In this document: piece after piece, positions 1 through 7,100 of the stretch | Numbering within the stretch: position 1 is the first letter of the stretch | Layout of the letters: every line of letters begins with the position of its first letter | NCBI RefSeq assembly: GCF_004027225.2 | Contig: NC_044291.2 | Coordinates: 10,524,707 to 10,588,706, forward strand | Reading direction: 5' to 3' | Source: Strigops habroptila | Lineage: Eukaryota; Chordata; Aves; Psittaciformes; Psittacidae | Length of the DNA stretch: 64,000 bases | Made by a program: the position numbers and the translations under genes | Notes under the pieces: generated by a model | Databases searched by the model: none | Told to the model about the DNA's origin: nothing | What the model saw: the letters and a program-made list of their open reading frames with translations, nothing else

Positions 1-180
1 CCTCCTCACCAGCCCCATGTGCAGCAGAAGCTGCTGCGAGCTGCAGAGTCCCTCTGCCCAGCCACAGCACCCACATGGATGAGGGCACCGGGGTCTTACA
101 GCCTCTGTGTGCTCCATGCAGAAGGATAGTGGAGATGCAGAGAGGCTGCAAGAGTGCTGCGATAAGGGGACACTGCACCA
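1..180. other. Unassigned left edge
   Basis: No exon, repeat or RNA gene is recognised here. If the promoter near 950 belongs to a minus-strand gene, as I infer, this stretch would lie in the first intron of that gene. Confidence 0.4.
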
Positions 181-618
181 TAGAATCCCAGCCTGGTTTG
201 TGTTGGAATGGACCTTAAAGCTCCTCCAGTTCCAACCCCCTGCCACGGGCAGGGACACCTTCCACTAGAGCAGGTTGCTCCAAGCCCCTGTGTCCAACCT
301 GGCCTTGAACACTGCCAGGGATGGGGCAGCCACAGCTTCTCTGGGCACCCTGTGCCAGCACCTCAGCACCCTCACAGGGAAGAGCTTCTGCCTCAGAGCT
401 CATCTCAATCTCCCCTCTGGCAGGTTAAAGCCATTCCCGTTGTCCTGTCCCTACAGGCCCTTGTCCAAAGCCCCTCTCCAGGTTCCCTGGAGCCCGTTTA
501 GGCACTGGAGCTGCTCTAAGGTCTCCCCTTCAGGAGCCTTCTCTTCTCCAGGCTGCCCCAGCCCAGCTCTCTCAGCCTGGCTCCAGAGCAGAGCTGCTCC
601 AGCCCTCATCCTTCCCCG
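181..618 (-). mobile_element. CR1 LINE fragment, 3' end, minus orientation
   Basis: The copy begins at the family's 3' terminus, seen in reverse complement as a TAGAATCCCAGCCTGG-type start, and runs about 440 bp into the upstream part that ends near AGAGCTGCTCCAGCCCT. It is 5'-truncated, as avian CR1 copies usually are. The open frames across it are by-products of the low-stop CR1 sequence and are not genes. It is nearly identical to the copies at 7331, 22864 and 31318. Confidence 0.9.
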
Positions 619-769
619 CACAACCATTTACCTTCAGCCCTGCAGATACGCAATGCCTAGGGGGCCTGCAATTACATCGCAGCATCACACGCTGCTCGGT
701 GCTTTACCGAGCCAAACCCGAGCTGCCCTTATTGCGCTACCGAGAGCTGCCCTTGCTGTCTGCACCCAA

Positions 770-1090
770 GCGGTGTCTCCTTGCTCGGCCGGACCCTATC
801 CCTCGAGCTATCCCGATCTCCGGCCTCAAGGCAGCCCTATAAGAGGACGGGGTCGGGGACCGGGGGCCGGAGCCGGGGCGAATGCCCCGGCTCCAGTCCC
901 CCCGGTCCCCGACCCCGTCCCCAACACTCACCGGCCGCCGCGTCCTGCTCTGTCCGTATGGGTCTCCTCGCGCCCTCTCTCGATTTGCATAGTCCCGCCC
1001 CCTTATTAGCATAGATACGCCCACATGAGCGGGGTGGTGGCGGGAAGTCTCGCGCGAAATAGCGCGGGAAAGGGCTTGGAGGCGGGGTGG
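770..1090 (-). promoter_or_regulatory. CpG-rich promoter, probably with a non-coding first exon (candidate ALAD)
   Basis: The stretch is rich in CpG and has GC boxes (CCCGCCCCC), an octamer ATTTGCAT at about 983-990 and a second AT-rich TTAGCATA. On the minus strand a strong splice donor reads GGCCG|GTGAGTG, with the exon ending at 932, which suggests a first exon starting upstream at about 950-1000. In human the minus-strand gene next to the POLE3 3' end is ALAD, which has non-coding first exons, so ALAD is the synteny-based guess. No ALAD coding sequence is visible, so the gene identity is inference only. The plus side could also be transcribed. Confidence 0.45.
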
Positions 1091-1099
1091 TGAAGGACG

Positions 1100-2230
1100 G
1101 TGGGTGTAGGGGCGATATGAGGTGCTCGAGCAGGACTTTGGGGTCCCGTAGGGGCCGGGAAGTAGAGTTTGGCTATTACAGGAGAATCTGGAGTGAGGTT
1201 TTGGGATGCTGGAGGGGGCTGGAGCAGGGCTGGGAGTGCTATGGTGGCATGGAGCAGGGTTTTGGGGTGCTGGAGGAGCCTGGAGCAGAGCTCTGGGGGG
1301 CTGCAAAGGGCTGGAGCAGCACTTTGGGCTGCTGGGGGAGGTAAGGAGACAGGTTTTGGGGTGCTGTAGGGAAACCTGGAGCCAGGGTTTTGGGAGGGGG
1401 GCTGGAGTAGGACTTTGGAGTTCTGGGCAGCCAGGAGGTAGGTTTTAGGTTGCTGTGAAGAACCTTGAGTGAAGTTTTGGGGTGTTGGGGGGGAGCTGGA
1501 GCACAGCTGGAGGTGCTGGGGGGGGTAAGGAGGCAAATAGTGGGGTGCTGTGGTAGGATCTGGAGCCAGGTTTTGGGGTATTGAGGGGGTTTGAGCAGGG
1601 CTTTGTGGTGCTGGGGGGGTGATCAGGAGGCAGGTTTTGGGGTGCTGCAGTGGAACCTGGCTCCAGGTTTTGGGATTCTGGCGGGGCTGGAGCAGAGCTT
1701 TGGTGTAAGGAGCATGGCTGCGGGTGCTATGGTAGCATGGAGCAGGGTTTTGCAGCTCCATGGAGCTGCAGGAGCCTGGAGCAGAGCTCTAGGGTGCTGC
1801 AAAGGGCTGGAGCAGGGCTTTGGGGTGCTGGGGCGGGGGGTAAGGAAGCAGGTTTTGTGGTGCTGGGGAGAAAGGAGGCAGGGTTTGGGGTGCTGCAGGG
1901 GGATCTGGAGCCAGATTTGGGGGTTTGAGAGGGCTGCAGCAGGGTTTTGGGGTGCTGCTGGCATAAGGCAGCAGGGTTTAGGATGCTGTGGGGTGATCTG
2001 GAGCCAGGTTTTGGGGGTTTGAGGAGGCTGGAGCAGGGTTTTGGAGTTTGGGAGAAGGGCCTTGTGGTGCTGAGGGCGTCAGGAGGCAGGGTTTGGGGTG
2101 CTGTTGGGCAATCTGGAGCTAGGTTTCAGGATGCTGCTAGGGCTGGAGAAGGGCTTCAGGGTGCTGGGGCATAAGGAGCCAGGTTTTGGTGTGATGCAGG
2201 GGGACTTGGAGCCAGATTTTAGGTGCCTTT
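1100..2230. repeat. G-rich minisatellite with higher-order repeats
   Basis: About 1.1 kb is built from diverged units of roughly 30 bp related to GGAGCAGGGTTTTGGGGTGCTG. These alternate with units carrying AAGGAGGCAGG and ATCTGGAGCCAGG. A larger period is visible: the block at about 1228-1320 (GTGCTATGGTGGCATGGAGC, then AGCCTGGAGCAGAGCTCT and GCTGCAAAGGGCTGGAGCAG) recurs at about 1712-1817, so a roughly 490-bp segment was duplicated. Purine and G-run asymmetry removes stop codons, so long frames appear on both strands. They have no recognisable domain and are not called as genes. Confidence 0.85.
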
Positions 2231-2385
2231 TTGGGTTATCCTTCGCTGACTGGAAGGCTCCCGGTTTTCCAAGCCTCTGCGCTCCCCTCACTCCTGTCAC
2301 TCCAAGGCTGGGCTGCAGCAGCCTCCAGCCTCCCTTCACTCTCAGACATATCAATAGTTTGCTTCTGCCCTCTCCACAACTTCAT

Positions 2386-2391
2386 TTTATT
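2386..2391 (-). terminator. Candidate POLE3 polyadenylation signal (second of a pair)
   Basis: The minus strand reads AATAAA and is followed by a GTTGTGGAGAGGG-like downstream element. The signal is plausible as the distal cleavage signal of POLE3, with no transcript evidence. Confidence 0.4.
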
Positions 2392-2433
2392 ACTGACAGG
2401 AACAAGAGACTCCATTTGTGTAAAAAACTGGCT

Positions 2434-2439
2434 TTTATT
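2434..2439 (-). terminator. Candidate POLE3 polyadenylation signal (first of a pair)
   Basis: TTTATT on the plus strand is AATAAA on the minus strand. A second copy lies 48 bp further along the transcript at 2386-2391. Tandem signals are common at the ends of housekeeping genes. The assignment rests on position only. Confidence 0.4.
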
Positions 2440-3983
2440 TGGATATTGTTCCCTTCCAGAATATGCCACCGAGTGTGAAAGGAGAGGAAAAAAGAGGACA
2501 AAGAGCGAGCAGAAAGGCCTTTTTGTTATGGGGGATCTTGAGAAGACGCCGTCAGCTCCATCTGTTCATCTGACTGTGCATCACGAGGAACCAGGCAGCA
2601 CAAAACCTTTGTTGGTTCAGTTCTCTTCAGGAGCTGGGCTCTGCGTGTGCCAGGAAGGCACAAAGGTGAGAAGCTCTTGTGGGTGGTTCTGCGTCCATTT
2701 TGTGGTGAAAGGGACATTCTGTTCCTCACAAGTGCTGTTTTAAAACTGCAGATGAGCGAAACTCGGGGGTTTCATTTAAGCATACCTAAAACTTCCCTCA
2801 GGTTTCCCTTGTTAAGTTCAAATAGTAGGTTTATTAGTCTTCAAAAAGCTCAACTAATAAAGCACTTTTCCCAAAAGGGCCCTTATTCTAATGGATGCTT
2901 TCTCAGAGAGAGAAAGGCATCAAAACTAACAAGAAGTATAAAAGCACAAACCTACATGAGTACAAGGAACACAAACAGCTTGTTTCAGTCCGTCTGTCAT
3001 GAACGAGCTTTGGAAAGCCCCGGGCCTGAGGCTGCAGCCCCAGAGCCCAGCCGGAGGCAAGGCTGTGCCTCTGGGATGGCTGTTGAAGGCTATGGAAGGA
3101 CCTTTGAGCTAATTAGTCTGTTCCAATCAGGTGCAGAAAACAAACGTACTCAAGCCAACGAGATCCACCAGTTTTCTATCCCATTTAAACCCGCTGCAGC
3201 TCTGCAGGGGAGGGAGGTGAGACAGTGAGCTCCACTGTACACCCCAATACACAGCTCTGCTGTTCATTTTGCTTCAGATCCTAAACAAAATTCCTCCGGG
3301 TCTCCCAGGGCTTTAAAGACACAAAGCAGCACTTTCAGTATTCAGTTTACATCATAAAGTGCTGTGAAGTTTGTTCATTTGGGTGAGCAAGGTGAATGGG
3401 CCACTGGCCCTTGTGCAGTCGAGCCTCATTGCTGCACATGACTGATGTGGTTGAAAGACACAGTAGCTCTGCCAGAGTCACAGCAGGAGGAGAAGGCACA
3501 GCCAGAATGCAAGAAAATGAAGGAAAATAAAGCAAGTCACGGGGATAAAAGCTTCAGTGTTCAGCTTCCAAGCCCCCTGACATCATCAGGGAGATTCTAA
3601 ACCCCAAAGGGTTAATGACCTATTTGCTTCAGTGCCTGACATGCTTTAATGAGCTTATTCAGGTCTCTCAAGTTCTTGCTCCAGATATTTCTTCTGTCCT
3701 CTTATTTCAGAGCCAAGCCAGTGTGAAAAGCTCAGTTCTGTCACTGTTCAGACCCCGAGCACAGGGAGGAGGGGTCCTTCCACCAGAAAACCTTTAGCAG
3801 GAGTCCTTCACATCTGAGCAAAGCTTTAGCCAAAGTCCTTTATGTACAAGTTAAAGCCAAAAGAGAGAGGCTGCAGAAGAGCAGAGCAAAGCTCTACTGG
3901 AAGCAAGAGGGGACACAGCAGAGCTGATTTACAGCATTTAGAGCCCTCTGACCAAAACCCAGCCCCTGCACACATCAGTGAGC

Positions 3984-4144
3984 TCAGTTGTCCACCTCTT
4001 CCTCATCATTCTGCTCTTCTTCATCCATCCTTTCGTCATCATCATCATTCTCTTCCTCTCGGCTCTTATCCTGCTCCTCTGAGTCTGCCTTCTTGTCTTT
4101 GTCTTTCCTTGCTTCTTTCTTTCCTTTCTGCTCACGCCTGTAAA
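3984..4144 (-). CDS. POLE3: POLE3 exon 4 (C-terminal acidic tail and stop)
   Basis: The exon follows the acceptor TTTGTTAG and encodes [10 protein letters not shown] and a Lys/Asp/Glu-rich tail, with a run of four Asp, ending in VDN and a TGA stop at 3984-3986. The first codon is Val where human has Ala. Confidence 0.96.
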
Positions 4145-7100
4145 CTAACAAAGAGAAAGAGAACACTGAAAGATGACACGTTGGTGTCCCCACGGCACGA
4201 ACCACACAGCAGCTGGAGTCCCACGGCCACTTCAGGGGAGCAGTGACCCCACAGCAGCCACTCACCCTATGGTCTGAGCTGACCAGGAAATCAGGTTAAG
4301 TTTCAGCAGAAACCTGCTGAAAAGGATGCAGGAGCTCACATTTACAGGCAGCACCTAAGACTTCCCTTAGATAAACATAATAGGGGGGTGGCAGCAGATG
4401 AGACTTTCTCAATCCTCATCAGTTGTGACATACAATGTTATCCCAGTCCTGTTAGGGCGCACATTAGTTATCCCCAGGCAGTGTAGGATGCTGGGCAAAG
4501 AGAAGAGAAACAAGACAGGCAAGTAAGTGTTGCTTGTCCAGTGCTCGAGGAAAACAGGGCTTGATGCTATAGAGTCCCTCCATGTGAATGAGGCCTGTAC
4601 CTTCCAGTGATTCCTTCAGAGGGGTTACAAATCGCTGGAACTCCATCTCCTCCATGGCAGAGAGAACATCACCAGCATTCAGGGTTTTCCTCTTCCCCTT
4701 CATGGCAAAGTTATTTGCACTAGTCAAAAACAAGAAGTAAACAAGAGGGAATTGGTAACTGGCATCAGTTTAGTCTTGTTTATTAAAGTTACAAGCAACT
4801 TAAGAAAAAAACTCCATCTCTCAAACACGTGGGGTTTTGAATCTCCTACTGGCAGTTGAAGGCACCTCCTTGTCTACACTGGCTGTTTGTTGGCTGGACC
4901 TTTTCCGCAACCAGGGGGAAGGAGCAAGTCAGAACACTGGCTGCAGGGTGACAATTCCACAAAGCCATTCCATACCCGACACCAGGGCAGCAGCTGCCTG
5001 CACAGCATCTTCTGAGCTGCTCCAGGAGCGTTGCTGTGTGCTCTGGGCTGATAAGGTTGGCTCCCACTTGCCCTAAGCCTGCTGTGTAGGTAGCAGCCTG
5101 GAGAGGGAACCAAACGCTCCTCCCTTTCCTGGGAAAGGCCACGCAGCTGAGTTCTAAGGGAATGGCAGTCTGGGACCCCTTGTGTCCCTGGCAGGATGGG
5201 GTCTCCATGTCCAGAGCCCAAAACTGCCTTCCCTGGGGTAAGTGAAGAGCAGCCTGAACCCCACTGCTGTGATCTGGTAAACTGGGCAGCACTAAAGATT
5301 GTTTGGCTGATTGTCCTGGGTTCAGCTATAGCAGTCATTTTTCTCCTGCTTAGTAGCTGGTGCAGTGCTGTGTTTTTTAACTTTCAGCCTGGGAACAACG
5401 CTGATAACACCGATGTTTTTAGTTGTTGCTAAGTAATGTTTATTCCAACCAAGGACTTTCTCAGTCTCATGCTTTGCCAGGGAGGAGGGGAAGCCGGGAG
5501 GAAGCAGAGACAGGACACCTGACCCAAACTAGCCAAAGGGGTATTCCATACCACAGCACGTCATGCCCAGTATATAAACCGGGGGGAGTTACCCGGAAGG
5601 CCCAGATCACTGCTCGGGTCGGGCTGGGTATCGGTCGGCGGGTGGTGAGCAATTGTATCCTCTCCCCTTGTTATTTCACTAATCATTATTATCACTGGTG
5701 GTAGCAGTAGTGGTTTTGTGTTATACCTTAGTTGCGGGACTGCTCTTATCTCAACCCATGGGAGTTACATTCTTCCCATTCTCCTCCCCATCCCTCCGGG
5801 AGCGGGGGGAGGAAGGGGGGTGGGGGGGGAGTGAGCGAGCGGCTGTGTGGTTCTGAGTTACCGGCTGGGCTCAAACCACGACAGCTGGGTATTTCTACTC
5901 CTGTATCAAAAACTGCTGATATTTGCTGTAGGTAAGGAAATGGTTCAGCATTACAGGCCATCTTTCAGAATGTTGTCATATAATGCATCTCAGGAGCACC
6001 GGGTTCTCTCTAACTCTCCCGATACCACCACTATCAATACTGATTTAGCCTTCTCACTCTTTTAAGTACAACAACCCCATAAAGCATTCAGCCCTAAGAA
6101 GGCAGCTGGCTCCTACCCCTTTTCAAACCCACGCCATCGAAATGACTGGAGCTTGCCCCTGTTCCAGTGCAGTCTGGATCAATCCATGGCAGATGGTAGG
6201 GCTGTGTTTCCACCCCTGGGGCAGTTGGTTCCAAGTGTACTGGACGCCCCTCCAAGTGAAAGCAAACTGTGGCCTGCATTCTGCTGCCAAAGGGATTGAG
6301 AAAAATGCATTGGCAATGTCAATTGTGGCATACCACTTGGCTGCCTTTGACTCCAGTTCATACTGAAGTTCTAACATGTCCGGTACGGCAGCACTCAATG
6401 GTGGTGTGACTTCGTTCAGGCCACGATAGTCTACTGTTAATCTCCACTCTCCATTAGACTTTTGCACTGGAACAGGGGCAAGCTCCAGTCATTTCGATGG
6501 CGTGGGTTTGAAAAGGGGTAGGAGCCAGCTGCCTTCTTAGGGCTGAATGCTTTATGGGGTTGTTGTACTTAAAAGAGTGAGAAGGCTGAATCAGTATTGA
6601 TAGTGGTGGTATCGGGAGAGTTAGAGAGAACCCGGTGCTCCTGAGATGCATTATATGACAACATTCTGAAAGATGGCCTGTAATGCTGAACCATTTCCTT
6701 ACCTACAGCAAATATCAGCAGTTTTTGATACAGGAGTAGAAATACCCAGCTGTCGTGGTTTGAGCCCAGCCGGTAACTCAGAACCACACAGCCGCTCGCT
6801 CACTCCCCCCCCCCCCCCCTTCCTCCCCCTGCTCCCGGAGGGATGGGGAGGAGAATGGGAAGAATGTAACTCCCACGGGTTGAGATAAGAGCAGTCCCGC
6901 AACTAAGGTATAACACAAAACCACTACTGCTACCACCAGTGATAATAATGATTAGTGAAATAACAAGGGGAGAGGATACAATTGCTCACCACCCGCCGAC
7001 CGATACCCAGCCCGACCCGAGCAGTGATCTGGGCCTTCCGGGTAACTCCCCCCGGTTTATATACTGGGCATGACGTGCTGTGGTATGGAATACCCCTTTG

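Larger units (their letters stand above)
2380..3983 (-). other. Probable POLE3 3' untranslated region
   Basis: The stretch follows the POLE3 stop codon on the minus strand and has no exon-like frame. The minus strand carries several AATAAA signals (plus-strand TTTATT at 2386-2391, 2434-2439 and 2830-2835). The leftmost pair is followed on the minus strand by a G/T-rich segment, and the minisatellite begins soon after. A long 3'UTR of about 1.6 kb ending near 2370 is the simplest reading, but a shorter one ending near 2830 is possible. Confidence 0.45.

Noticed and set aside
275-1009. A 244-residue plus-strand frame
   Set aside because: Mostly CR1 sequence running into the CpG promoter; identical CR1-derived peptides recur at all other CR1 copies.
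983-1015. Octamer plus AT-rich motif as an snRNA gene promoter
   Set aside because: No snRNA-like transcript sequence or proximal element is recognisable downstream on either strand.
1006-2022. Several frames of 80-250 residues on both strands
   Set aside because: They arise from a stop-poor G-rich tandem repeat, lack any domain and overlap on opposite strands.
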